Of a stretch of 64,000 nt of DNA, positions 53,930 to 62,631 are shown piece by piece. Each line of letters begins with the position of its first letter. Within the stretch, counting starts at the first letter, position 1. Source of the DNA: Paenibacillus_E qinlingensis_A (lineage in GTDB: Bacteria; Bacillota; Bacilli; Paenibacillales; NBRC-103111); the NCBI RefSeq assembly GCF_031455095.1, contig NZ_JAVDSB010000002.1:124001-188000 (forward strand), read 5' to 3'. A model generated the notes under the pieces. It was not told where the DNA came from. It saw nothing but the letters and a program-made list of their open reading frames with translations, and made no database searches. The translations under genes and the position numbers were made by a program.

Positions 53930-54880
53930 ATGTACGAGAACCAGATGGAAGTAAGAGTAAGCCAACGAAGAACCCTATCTCAGAAAGCCTTTCGTACATT
54001 TCGAGCCCAATGGATGTTGTATACGATGGTTTTACCTGGACTGCTCTTTTTTATCGTATTCAAATATGTTCCACTCCTCGGATCGGTTATCGCTTTTCAG
54101 GACTTTCAAATTTTAAACGGCATATTAAAAAGTCCGTGGGTCGGCCTCAAGCATTTTGAATTTATGTTTACGTATCCCAACATTGTTGTTGTGCTCAAAA
54201 ATACGTTAGTGCTCGGCACGTACCAGCTCGTGTTCGGATTTCCTGCGCCCATCATTCTAGCCCTCTTATTAAATGAGGTACGCATGATGTTCCTGAAAAA
54301 GACGATTCAAACGTTCTTCTATTTACCTCACTTTTTATCCTGGGTTATTGTGGGCGGTTTAATCTTTGAATTACTCTCCTTGGGCGGATTCGTCAATTCG
54401 CTTCGAACCTGGCTTGGAGCTGAGCCTGTCTTATATATGCAGCGCGAGAGCTTTTTCCGTACCATTGTTGTCCTGTCTTCGATTTGGAAGGAGATTGGTT
54501 GGGGAGCCATTATTTATTTGGCGGCTATCGCTGGCATCAACCCGAGTTTGTATGAAGCGGCCAGAGTTGACGGGGCCAATCGATTCTTGCAAATCTGGTA
54601 CATTACATTACCTTCGCTGCTGCCGACGATTATTATTTTATTGCTGCTGAAAATAGGGAATTTCCTCGAGCTTGGGTTTGATCACATTTACGTGCTTCTT
54701 ACACCGTCTACCACAGCTGTTGGAGATATTATCGATACGTATGTATACCGAACAGGCATATTGGAAGGGCAATATAGTTTCACTACGGCCGTAGGATTGT
54801 TCAAATCCATTGTGGGCTTCGTTCTGCTGTATGGCTGTAATATCATCTCCAAAAAAACAACACAACAGGGGTTGTTCTAA
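53930..54880 (+). CDS. Carbohydrate ABC transporter permease (LplB-like), locus C
   Basis: 316 residues; six membrane segments with YVPLLGSVIAFQDFQILNGI and the ATPase-contact loop YEAARVDGANRFLQIWYITL. AAGGAGG is 4 bases before ATG 53930. Follows the binding-protein gene by 79 bases and is followed directly by the second permease. Confidence 0.94.
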   Translation: MYENQMEVRVSQRRTLSQKAFRTFRAQWMLYTMVLPGLLFFIVFKYVPLLGSVIAFQDFQILNGILKSPWVGLKHFEFMFTYPNIVVVLKNTLVLGTYQLVFGFPAPIILALLLNEVRMMFLKKTIQTFFYLPHFLSWVIVGGLIFELLSLGGFVNSLRTWLGAEPVLYMQRESFFRTIVVLSSIWKEIGWGAIIYLAAIAGINPSLYEAARVDGANRFLQIWYITLPSLLPTIIILLLLKIGNFLELGFDHIYVLLTPSTTAVGDIIDTYVYRTGILEGQYSFTTAVGLFKSIVGFVLLYGCNIISKKTTQQGLF

Positions 54881-54881
54881 T

Positions 54882-55739
54882 ATGAAGTCCAGTCTGGGAG
54901 AAACTAGCTTTCGCATGATCAATTATATCGTGCTGCTCCTCCTGTCCGTCACGATGATTCTACCTATTATCCACGTATTTGCGATTTCACTAAGCGATCC
55001 AGCAGCCGTAGATGCCCATCAGGTACAGTTTCTACCCGTTGAAATAACCAGCTCCGCTTGGACGCATATTCTAGCAAAAGTGGATTTGTGGCGCTCGTTA
55101 GGTGTCAATATATTCGTTACCGTGGTTGGTACACTGCTTAGCCTGCTATTTACATCCTTATTGGCTTACCCGCTGGCGCGCAAAGACTTCCGCATACGCC
55201 ATACCATTATGATGGGCATTGTTTTTACGATGATTTTTCAGGCACCAATGATCCCCTACTTCTTGACGATCAAGTCTCTCGGCCTGCTTGACAGCATTTG
55301 GGTATTGATCCTTCCCTCTACAATCAGCGCATTCAATCTGATCATTCTGCGCACCTTTTTTCAGCAGCTGCCCTATGAGTTGGAGGAATCTGCCCGCATA
55401 GATGGTTGTACGGATTACGGCATCTTATTCCGAGTGGTCATCCCCCTTTCCAAACCGGCTTTGGCCACAATGGGATTATTCTACGCCGTCATTTATTGGA
55501 ACATGTTCTATCATGCTATTTTATTTATCCGTAATCCCAACCTGTATCCGCTGCAGCTCAAACTGCGGGAAACGATGGTGAACACGGATCTGGCCGCTAA
55601 CTTGAATGCGATGGCCTACAATTCTCAAACCTTGCAGGCTGCTACGATTATTTTCGTGACGCTGCCGATTCTTCTGGTGTATCCATTTATACAAAAATAT
55701 TTTGTTCAAGGAGCCACGCTTGGGGCTGTTAAGGAATAG
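54882..55739 (+). CDS. Carbohydrate ABC transporter permease (LplC-like), locus C
   Basis: 285 residues; six membrane segments, ATPase-contact loop LEESARIDGCTDYGILFRVV, and C-terminus PFIQKYFVQGATLGAVKE. ATG 54882 directly follows the stop of the preceding permease (AGGGG 10 bases upstream), suggesting coupled translation; the frame extends back to 54810 inside that gene. No ATPase gene follows. Confidence 0.94.
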   Translation: MKSSLGETSFRMINYIVLLLLSVTMILPIIHVFAISLSDPAAVDAHQVQFLPVEITSSAWTHILAKVDLWRSLGVNIFVTVVGTLLSLLFTSLLAYPLARKDFRIRHTIMMGIVFTMIFQAPMIPYFLTIKSLGLLDSIWVLILPSTISAFNLIILRTFFQQLPYELEESARIDGCTDYGILFRVVIPLSKPALATMGLFYAVIYWNMFYHAILFIRNPNLYPLQLKLRETMVNTDLAANLNAMAYNSQTLQAATIIFVTLPILLVYPFIQKYFVQGATLGAVKE

Positions 55740-55740
55740 A

Positions 55741-55784
55741 AAAAGGAAGTCAAGGATATGGGATTATCCTTGACTTCCTTTTTT
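55741..55784. terminator. Bidirectional terminator after the locus C importer
   Basis: 18-base perfect stem from AAAAGGAAGTCAAGGATA (55741-55758) with its complement at 55765-55782; A and T flanks allow use by both convergent genes. Confidence 0.93.
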
Positions 55785-55793
55785 GGCAAACAA

Positions 55794-55997
55794 CTATTTG
55801 AACCAAATCCAATAGACCAAAAACAAACTAAACACGATAACAAACAGGACATTCAACACAAGTAATCCGTTTAAGTTCTTTGCCGTGCTTTTGGTATAAT
55901 GATCGTTGGTTTCTTGGTTTCTCCTCGAAAATCCTACGTATAACGTCGCAACTAAAGAAATCAAACATATGATCCCCGTTGACCAGTAGTAGAACAT
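55794..55997 (-). CDS. Small hypothetical membrane protein
   Basis: 67 residues with two hydrophobic segments (STGIICLISLVATLYVGF and VLNVLFVIVFSLFLVYWIWF) joined by a polar loop of about 20 residues. GGGAGGA lies before ATG 55997, and the gene shares a bidirectional terminator with the importer. I do not recognise the family. Confidence 0.6.
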   Translation of the reverse strand: MFYYWSTGIICLISLVATLYVGFSRRNQETNDHYTKSTAKNLNGLLVLNVLFVIVFSLFLVYWIWFK

Positions 55998-56117
55998 AGT
56001 AATCCTCCCTTTCTCTCTCTACGTATCTGCTTGTTTGAAAATCTCTTACCTACTCTCTCCATAGTGTAACTCTTTATACATGAATGAGCAGTGATTCAAA
56101 TCACATGCCCGAACAAA

Positions 56118-56160
56118 AAACCTTGAACGAATCTGCAGGATAGGCAGATGTTCAAGGTTT
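56118..56160 (-). terminator. Terminator of the MoxR-VWA operon
   Basis: AACCTTGAAC paired with GTTCAAGGTT, with an inner CTGC/GCAG stem, followed on the minus strand by TTTTTTG; 27 bases after the VWA gene stop. Confidence 0.85.
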
Positions 56161-56186
56161 AATTGAATAAAGGTCTTTCGACAAAG

Positions 56187-57398
56187 CTACATTTCCTTCC
56201 CCTGCTTTACCCGCTCCGCAAGCAAGGCCAAATCATGCCCTTTTAATGCCCCCTCCATCAATTCCGGAAGCTTCTCAGGTGAGCATCCAAAGCAGGGGAT
56301 ACCGTATGTAGCCAGCTTTTTGGCAACAGCATCATCATACGAGGGCACGCCCTGATCAGATAATGCGAGCAGACAGATCGTCTTCACGCCAGCCTGATGC
56401 ATGTCGACAAGCCGCCTAATCATCTCTGTCCGATTGCCGCCTTCATACAAATCGGAGACTAAGATAAACAGTGTTTTCTTCGGCTCCGTGATAAAAGATT
56501 CGCAGTAAGTTATCGATTTGTTAATATCGGTTCCTCCACCAAGCTGAATCCCAAATAGCATATCAACGGGATCTTCTGCACACTGCTCACTTAAATCTAC
56601 GACCTCCGTGTCAAAAGCAACCACTCGCGTGTCCAGCGCTGGCATGCTGGCAAAAATAGAACCAATAATGGAAGCATAAATGACCGAACCTGCCATCGAT
56701 CCGCTTTGATCAATATCTAAGATAACCGTCCACTCTTTGCTGCGCCGTGCGCGGTCAAAGAAGTAGACTTTCTCAGGCAGCAGAAGCCCACGCTCCTTGT
56801 CATAGTGCTTAAGATTTTTGCGAATGGTCGTGTTCCAGTCCAGTCCTGTTGCCGATGGAAGCGGTGAATGCTGCCTGCGATTCAAGGCCCCTGTAACCGC
56901 TCGGCGCAAATCCTGCGCAAGCCGCTGGACGATGTCATCTACAACGGCCTTTACTAATTGTCTAGCAGTTTCTTTCGTTTTCTCGGGTATTTTCCCTTTA
57001 AGCGCCATTAAGGTAGCTACCATTTGGATGTCCGGCTTCACTTGGGAGAGAAGCTCCGGTTCGAAAAGCAGCTGTTTCAAACCTTTGCGCTCAATCGCAT
57101 CGGACTGAATGACCGAGACCACGTCTGCCGGGAAAAAGGTGCGGATATCGCCCAACCATTTGGCTAGCTTCGGGGATGAAGGGCCAAGCCCTGCTTTGCG
57201 GGAGCCGCCGGTATGTGAACCATCATCAACACTCGAGCTAGAGGTCTCATCATAGATCGCGGCAAGCGCTTCGTCCATGAGTCTGGACTCTTCGTCGAGC
57301 ATGCCGTCTCCAGAGCCGAAAGACAGCAGCTTCTCTTCAGATGCCGCACCTAATATTAATCGCCAACGCTTTAATTGTTCCTGATCCATTATTGTCAT
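56187..57398 (-). CDS. VWA-domain protein (partner of MoxR-type ATPase)
   Basis: 403 residues, cytoplasmic. The C-terminal VWA domain holds a complete MIDAS: VILDIDQSGSMAGSVIYA (D-x-S-x-S, about 226), the Thr in LGGGTDINKSI (about 295) and the Asp in LFILVSDLYEGGN. The N-terminal part is helical (SSPKLAKWLGDIRTFFPADV). It resembles the YehP/CoxE-like VWA proteins that pair with MoxR ATPases to remodel or insert metal into target proteins. ATG 57398 lies 3 bases after the previous stop. Last gene of the operon SWIM-HEAT-MoxR-DUF5682-VWA. Confidence 0.88.
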   Translation of the reverse strand: MTIMDQEQLKRWRLILGAASEEKLLSFGSGDGMLDEESRLMDEALAAIYDETSSSSVDDGSHTGGSRKAGLGPSSPKLAKWLGDIRTFFPADVVSVIQSDAIERKGLKQLLFEPELLSQVKPDIQMVATLMALKGKIPEKTKETARQLVKAVVDDIVQRLAQDLRRAVTGALNRRQHSPLPSATGLDWNTTIRKNLKHYDKERGLLLPEKVYFFDRARRSKEWTVILDIDQSGSMAGSVIYASIIGSIFASMPALDTRVVAFDTEVVDLSEQCAEDPVDMLFGIQLGGGTDINKSITYCESFITEPKKTLFILVSDLYEGGNRTEMIRRLVDMHQAGVKTICLLALSDQGVPSYDDAVAKKLATYGIPCFGCSPEKLPELMEGALKGHDLALLAERVKQGKEM

Positions 57399-57401
57399 AG
57401 G

Positions 57402-59771
57402 CTATAAATCCCCGAAATCAAAGTCACCCAGCTCATCCAGCTTCTCCTTCTCTTCCTCACTTAGTGGCTGCTGTAAAGCAGCTCCACCTTGATCTGCGCC
57501 AACTCCCCAAATATCGCCCATCATCTCGGCCACAGATGCCTTCTCCCTCGGTTCAAATGAACCGAAAGCTCGGCGCAAAAACACAAGGGAACGCCTAAAT
57601 GCTGCTTTATCCAGCGATCCGATATACAGATCAAGCTGCTGCCACAACGATATCCGTGATAGCAGTGCATAACGATTGCGCATGGACATGCCTTCAAACC
57701 ATCCCGCTCCCAAATCAACGGGGATACCCGGGGATAACCTGCGTGAAACTTCCGTCGCAACACGCTCATTCGATATTTCATTGCGTTCCAGTAAAATAGC
57801 GAAAGCAAAGCCTGACAGTTTGGCGTTTCGATCATCACGCGAAGCCAGCTCTTGCAGTTGACTCAACCATAAACCATCGTCTACCGATTCAAAATGGTCT
57901 CGGGCAATGGTGTGCAGCGATTGAATCGCTCGAACCATCCCCTGAGCAGCGTCATCGTTGCATCCCGCGCTGTCTACAAGAAGCAGTGTTCCGCGCAAGA
58001 ACAACTGTTGGAGCAGCGGAACAAGGGTAGCCGTATCGATTCGCCGAAGCGATCCATAACGGATCAACACCGACAGCTCATAGGCCGCCCCCGCGATCTG
58101 CTCGAAGTTGCCCGCATCCACCGCAAGCCCTTGCAGCGCAGATTGGGCCTGCTCCATCAACGCGGTCAACGCGCAGTCGCAGGCGGCCCGAATGATACGC
58201 GAAGCATCCGCGATATCAACGCAAATGTCGAGCCGTTCCTTCAGCACAAAAGCTGCAGCCAGCTCAATTGTCTCCCCCTTCAGGGTCGACTCCACTGCTT
58301 GAATCTCAGCTTCTGGCGTCCACTGAAGCACCCAATTCTCCGCCCATGATGCGGAGTCTTGATGCACGCTTTCCTTCTTGGCAAAGTTAATGCCAAGCAG
58401 TTCTAGCCGGTGCAAGAGAACGGACCGCTTCAAATCTAGAAATGCCGCTTCCTCTGACTTCACTCTGCGATTTTCACGTAAATCCAGCTCTAAGGATGAC
58501 GCAACCGTCGATTTGTATTTCTCCAATTTGAGCCGCTTAAGCTCTCTATTCAAATCATCTTGAATTGGCGTCTGGCTGACGCCCTCTGGCAATCTGCCGA
58601 TGGCCGTGCCCACATCCGTCCTCGTCAAAGCTTCCACGATTGTCGAAAGCTCCCCATGTCCAAGACATACGATTGCTGCGTCTCGGAGGTCTTTCCATGT
58701 AGGTTGAGTACCATCATGTAACGCAGCAAGAGCCTCAGCCAGCCTCACACTTTCAATGAGCGAAGCTGTGGATCTATAAGTACCATGTTCCCTAAGGTAG
58801 GCAGCTACCTGTGAGAAATACAATGATGGAAGCCTGTTTAAGTCACCCTTTTGCAGGCACTGCCACAACAATTCAAAGTACGCCGGTGCCTGATTCCCAG
58901 CACCATAGCCGGAGTGGGTAGACAACTTATAGAAAGAATATGGCATCAGTGTAAGTTTCGTTCTTGTCTTAGGCAGTCCCTTCAACTGTTCGTCCGTCAT
59001 CCGTGGAAAGCGAAAATCTAATGCGGAGGCATGATGCGCACCGGTTACGACAACAATTTTCTCCGGAGCGTGCCCAGCTTCGATGGTATCCTGAATTTTG
59101 CGCCGCATGTAGGCTTCCCGAATCTCATTGTAAGCCGCTTCTTGCGGTGCGAATTGCCACTCCTGCTGCGAGGTCAACTCCCGCATCTGAGCCGAGAATT
59201 GATAAATGCCATGGCGGTAGGCATCCTTTTGCAAATTATGTTCAAAATGACGCTCCCAGTACGCTTCGTAATCCGGCTCATCCGATAATTCAGCAAGCTG
59301 CTCATACAGTCTCCGCTGTCCTTGGACATACGTCTGAAAATCATCATCCGCCTGACTGATCTCACCCGCAGCAGAAGATGACCTAGGTTTCCTTTGTTCG
59401 TATAGCGCCAAGGCATGTTCAGTCGGCAGGTCGATAAATGCAGCCTGTGCACCGTTCTGAGAAGCCCATTGAAATGCCTGATACTCCGGCGAATAACTCG
59501 CATACGGGTACAATAACGTCCTGACAGGCAGTTGATCCGTATAGGCTAAAATAGCAATGGGCGGGACCACGCCATGAGAGGTTAGCTCTGCAATTAAACT
59601 GCTTGCGTCGCTAGGGCCTTCAACGAGCACGGCCGTCGGCTTCACTTCATCTAAGAAAGCAAGCAGGTGGAAAGCACCTGTAGGAGATAAGTGTCGTATA
59701 CCAAAAACATGAAACTCCTGACTGCGATCTAGTTGTTCATCTCCGAGCACGCGAAGTACAGATTTCTCCAT
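57402..59771 (-). CDS. DUF5682-like protein of a MoxR/VWA operon
   Basis: About 789 residues. The N-terminal 270 residues carry FHVFGIRHLSPTGAFHLLAF (about 22), KPTAVLVEGPSDASSLIAEL, AFIDLPTEHALALYEQ and IVVVTGAHHASAL (about 236), the pattern of DUF5682 and reminiscent of the GxxH and E motifs of the TraB/ChaN/EreA-like fold. The rest is helical with no motif I know. Probably a hydrolase-like partner of the MoxR-VWA pair, comparable to E. coli YehM. ATG 59771 overlaps the ATPase gene by 43 bases; the frame continues to 59816. No clear ribosome site, so translational coupling is likely. Confidence 0.75.
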   Translation of the reverse strand: MEKSVLRVLGDEQLDRSQEFHVFGIRHLSPTGAFHLLAFLDEVKPTAVLVEGPSDASSLIAELTSHGVVPPIAILAYTDQLPVRTLLYPYASYSPEYQAFQWASQNGAQAAFIDLPTEHALALYEQRKPRSSSAAGEISQADDDFQTYVQGQRRLYEQLAELSDEPDYEAYWERHFEHNLQKDAYRHGIYQFSAQMRELTSQQEWQFAPQEAAYNEIREAYMRRKIQDTIEAGHAPEKIVVVTGAHHASALDFRFPRMTDEQLKGLPKTRTKLTLMPYSFYKLSTHSGYGAGNQAPAYFELLWQCLQKGDLNRLPSLYFSQVAAYLREHGTYRSTASLIESVRLAEALAALHDGTQPTWKDLRDAAIVCLGHGELSTIVEALTRTDVGTAIGRLPEGVSQTPIQDDLNRELKRLKLEKYKSTVASSLELDLRENRRVKSEEAAFLDLKRSVLLHRLELLGINFAKKESVHQDSASWAENWVLQWTPEAEIQAVESTLKGETIELAAAFVLKERLDICVDIADASRIIRAACDCALTALMEQAQSALQGLAVDAGNFEQIAGAAYELSVLIRYGSLRRIDTATLVPLLQQLFLRGTLLLVDSAGCNDDAAQGMVRAIQSLHTIARDHFESVDDGLWLSQLQELASRDDRNAKLSGFAFAILLERNEISNERVATEVSRRLSPGIPVDLGAGWFEGMSMRNRYALLSRISLWQQLDLYIGSLDKAAFRRSLVFLRRAFGSFEPREKASVAEMMGDIWGVGADQGGAALQQPLSEEEKEKLDELGDFDFGDL

Positions 59772-60826
59772 GTCGATCCCCGCTTTTTCATCACATTTTC
59801 TAAATATTCCTTCCACACGAGGCGGTCCTTCTCTTCGTCTTTCACAATAGCCCCCTGCAGCCCTGCGGCAATATCTTCTTCACTTATCTGACCGCTCCCA
59901 AAGCTACCAGCCAACGCCATACTGCCCGTTAAAAGCGAAATCGCTTCAGCAGTTGAGATCACACCGCTCGGCCCCTTCACTTTCTCTTTGCCATCTAGTG
60001 TCATGCCGCTGCGCAGCTCGCGAAAAATGGTCACAACCTTCCGCACAGCTTCCTCCTCGGGAAGCGAAGCTCTTAACTCATAGCTCGCCGAGATCTCTCT
60101 GACACGTTTGCGAACAATCTCGACTTCCGTCTCAATATCAGATGGGGATGGGAGCACTATGATGTTAAAGCGCCGCTTCAGAGCGGCTGACATCTCATTT
60201 ACGCCACGGTCACGCGTGTTCGCTGTTGCAATAATCGAGAATCCTCGTGCGGCGAACACTTCTCTCCCCAACTCGGGGATCGAAATCGTCTTCTCTGACA
60301 AGATGGAAATTAAAGCGTCCTGTACTTCAGAAGCGCAGCGTGAGATTTCTTCAAATCTGGCAATTCCCCCTGTTTCCATCGCGCGGAAAATTGGACTTTT
60401 AATAATCGCTTGATCGGAAGGTCCTTGTGCCAGCAGCATCGCATAATTCCATGAATATCGAATATGCTCCTCGCTCGTGCCTGCCGTTCCTTGAATGACT
60501 TTACCAGAATCCCCGTGGATGGCAGCTGTCAAATTTTCCGAAAGCCACGACTTTGCCGTTCCTGGTTCCCCGATCAGCATGAGCGCTCGATCTGTCAACA
60601 GCGTAGCTATGGCCATTTCTACCAGCCGCTTGTTGCCTATGTATTTTGGTGTAATCGTGATCCCTTTGGCATTCCCACCGGTCAGAAACGTCAGTACCGC
60701 CTTCGGCGAAAGCTGCCACCCTGCTGGCTTCGCATCTTGATCTATCTTTTTCAAAGCCTCCAACTCTTCCCTGTATAAACGTTCAGAGGGCAATCTTACG
60801 ACATCTTGCTTTTGATCCATCCCCAT
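59729..60826 (-). CDS. MoxR-type AAA+ ATPase (YehL-like)
   Basis: 365 residues. Walker A GEPGTAKSWLSENL (about 87), Walker B region GGIARFEEISRCASEVQDAL (about 155, acidic pair retained), sensor 1 IIATANTRDRGVNEMS and the Arg-finger region ALKRRFNIIVLPSP. A MoxR-family ATPase that, with the VWA protein, probably remodels a target. AGGGATT is near ATG 60826; ATG 60820 is possible. It overlaps the HEAT-repeat gene by 31 bases and the DUF5682 gene by 43 bases, implying a tightly coupled unit. Confidence 0.92.
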   Translation of the reverse strand: MGMDQKQDVVRLPSERLYREELEALKKIDQDAKPAGWQLSPKAVLTFLTGGNAKGITITPKYIGNKRLVEMAIATLLTDRALMLIGEPGTAKSWLSENLTAAIHGDSGKVIQGTAGTSEEHIRYSWNYAMLLAQGPSDQAIIKSPIFRAMETGGIARFEEISRCASEVQDALISILSEKTISIPELGREVFAARGFSIIATANTRDRGVNEMSAALKRRFNIIVLPSPSDIETEVEIVRKRVREISASYELRASLPEEEAVRKVVTIFRELRSGMTLDGKEKVKGPSGVISTAEAISLLTGSMALAGSFGSGQISEEDIAAGLQGAIVKDEEKDRLVWKEYLENVMKKRGSTWRNLYFACSEMNN

Positions 60827-62607
60827 AATCCCTGTCCCTTCTCTTCATAATCTGTTGGTTCCGTATGTTCCGGCTTCGCAGCGATCGTCTCAACGATGTC
60901 CAGCAGTTGATTCCTCAAGTACTCATTGGACACACTTTGCGCAAAAAGCTGCAATCTCTCCGAATAAGTACGCGGTAATAATTTCAGAAGCACCCCTTGC
61001 GCATGATTGAAGTAATACATCTGTTTCTTGCCTTTCTCCAAAATCTCCATAAGAAGCTCAGGAGCTTCCTTGTACGGCATACGGAATAAGGCAAGGAGAC
61101 AATGATTCGTTGTATGGTTGAAAAAGTCAGGTTTCTTCCGGCACGCTTCTACCAAATAAGCAGCAATTTGTGCATTCTTGTCATGGGCAAGTCGGCAAAC
61201 GAGCTCCGTTTCATCCAACTTCACAAACAAATGCACCCATCTAGGATCCCACGCCTGATGCTGGGCCTCATACTCGGCAGTTGCATAGTACATTTGATGT
61301 TCCAAAGACGGAAACATCGTGCGCAGAACGAGTAACAAGTCCTTGGCCGCCGTCTGCTTTTTATCTTTTAGATCATGGTAAAAGCGTTCATAAACATCGT
61401 CTGGTGGAAGTATCTTGATGGCCGCTCTAAAGCTGTATGATATAAATTTGCGATTGTATAATTCATGCAAAGTGACAGCAAAACGGTCTGCCTCAGGTAG
61501 ATCAACTTGCAGGAGAAGTTCAGCTGCAGCCTCCTGTACAGCTTCCGTTTGGGGAATAATAAAACTAGGTGTAGTCAGCAATTTTTCTAGGAAATGTACA
61601 ACTTCCGGTACTCTTTTTCCTTGTAAGCTGCGGATGTCCGTCAATAACTGCTGTGCGGCCTCTTCATCATTTGTCCGTTGAACGAATCGCTCCAATAAAC
61701 TTTCCGCATGCCCGATGACACGAAGTGTTAGATCATTGGCCCTGCATAATTGAATCGGCTCTATCGCAAGATCTCGATCCTTCGATTCCAATGCCTTGTA
61801 GAGGCGAGCAACGGCTTGCTCCGTTCCCAAGCGAGATAGGGCCAAGAAAGCGGCTCTGCGTATCTCTTTTTTCTTATCGTCTGCTTGTTCTACAATAAAT
61901 TCTTCCTGCTCTGGATAGTCGCCTAGAAGCTCAATTGCTGTGGATCGGACCTCTGTAGAACCTTGCCCAGCAGCTTCAAGCAAGAGATCTAAGGCTGATA
62001 AGCCAAGCAAATCGTGGATAAGATTCAATCTACGTGCGTCACCTTTCCCGCCATCTAGCTTAAATTGCTGCTGAAGTGCTGGGAGAGCCTCCATTCCGAG
62101 AGAAGGCAGCACCGTTCGATGAAGATACTCGGGTATTTCGGCATAACTATCGTCTAACCCCGAAACAGCAGCAGGTATGACGCGGAGATCGTGAAATAGG
62201 CCATCCTCATACCCTTGACGGATCTGCTCCATTCGTCCCTGACCTTTTTGCGTTAACGCCTCAATCAAAGGAGACAGTTTACGATAAGCTATGGTCGTCG
62301 AAAGCTTGGCTCCCGTTCCTTCCACAGGTACGAGTGTCTCTTTCGTCTCCGTTTTCCCTTGCGTATACAGCACGGAATTCAAGAGTGTTCCTAACTCTAG
62401 AAGTCTACTCGCTGAGGAGCTTGTCTCTGCCTCAAGAACTTGACTAACTCCCTGTGCCACTCGATTAAACACAGGCGCTGACTCACCGAGCTTCTGAAGA
62501 TTGGGAAGCATTTTCTGTAACCGCAAATCGCCTGCCGCCATGCCACTACCTGCTATAAACAACCGGCGCACCTCGTGCTGCAGTTCAAACAATAGATCTA
62601 TACTCAT
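60796..62607 (-). CDS. HEAT-repeat protein of the MoxR/VWA operon
   Basis: 603 residues, all helical. HEAT-like repeats are visible at LNLIHDLLGLSALDLLLEAA, GSTEVRSTAIELLGDYPEQE and KKEIRRAAFLALSRLGTEQA (about 196-265). No enzymatic motif seen. It may be the scaffold or substrate-binding partner, in the operon place often taken by DUF5691-type proteins in related clusters (from memory). GAGGAGA precedes ATG 62607. Overlaps the MoxR gene. Confidence 0.75.
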   Translation of the reverse strand: MSIDLLFELQHEVRRLFIAGSGMAAGDLRLQKMLPNLQKLGESAPVFNRVAQGVSQVLEAETSSSASRLLELGTLLNSVLYTQGKTETKETLVPVEGTGAKLSTTIAYRKLSPLIEALTQKGQGRMEQIRQGYEDGLFHDLRVIPAAVSGLDDSYAEIPEYLHRTVLPSLGMEALPALQQQFKLDGGKGDARRLNLIHDLLGLSALDLLLEAAGQGSTEVRSTAIELLGDYPEQEEFIVEQADDKKKEIRRAAFLALSRLGTEQAVARLYKALESKDRDLAIEPIQLCRANDLTLRVIGHAESLLERFVQRTNDEEAAQQLLTDIRSLQGKRVPEVVHFLEKLLTTPSFIIPQTEAVQEAAAELLLQVDLPEADRFAVTLHELYNRKFISYSFRAAIKILPPDDVYERFYHDLKDKKQTAAKDLLLVLRTMFPSLEHQMYYATAEYEAQHQAWDPRWVHLFVKLDETELVCRLAHDKNAQIAAYLVEACRKKPDFFNHTTNHCLLALFRMPYKEAPELLMEILEKGKKQMYYFNHAQGVLLKLLPRTYSERLQLFAQSVSNEYLRNQLLDIVETIAAKPEHTEPTDYEEKGQGLWGWIKSKMS

Positions 62608-62631
62608 GAGTTCGTCTCCTCATTTTATTCA

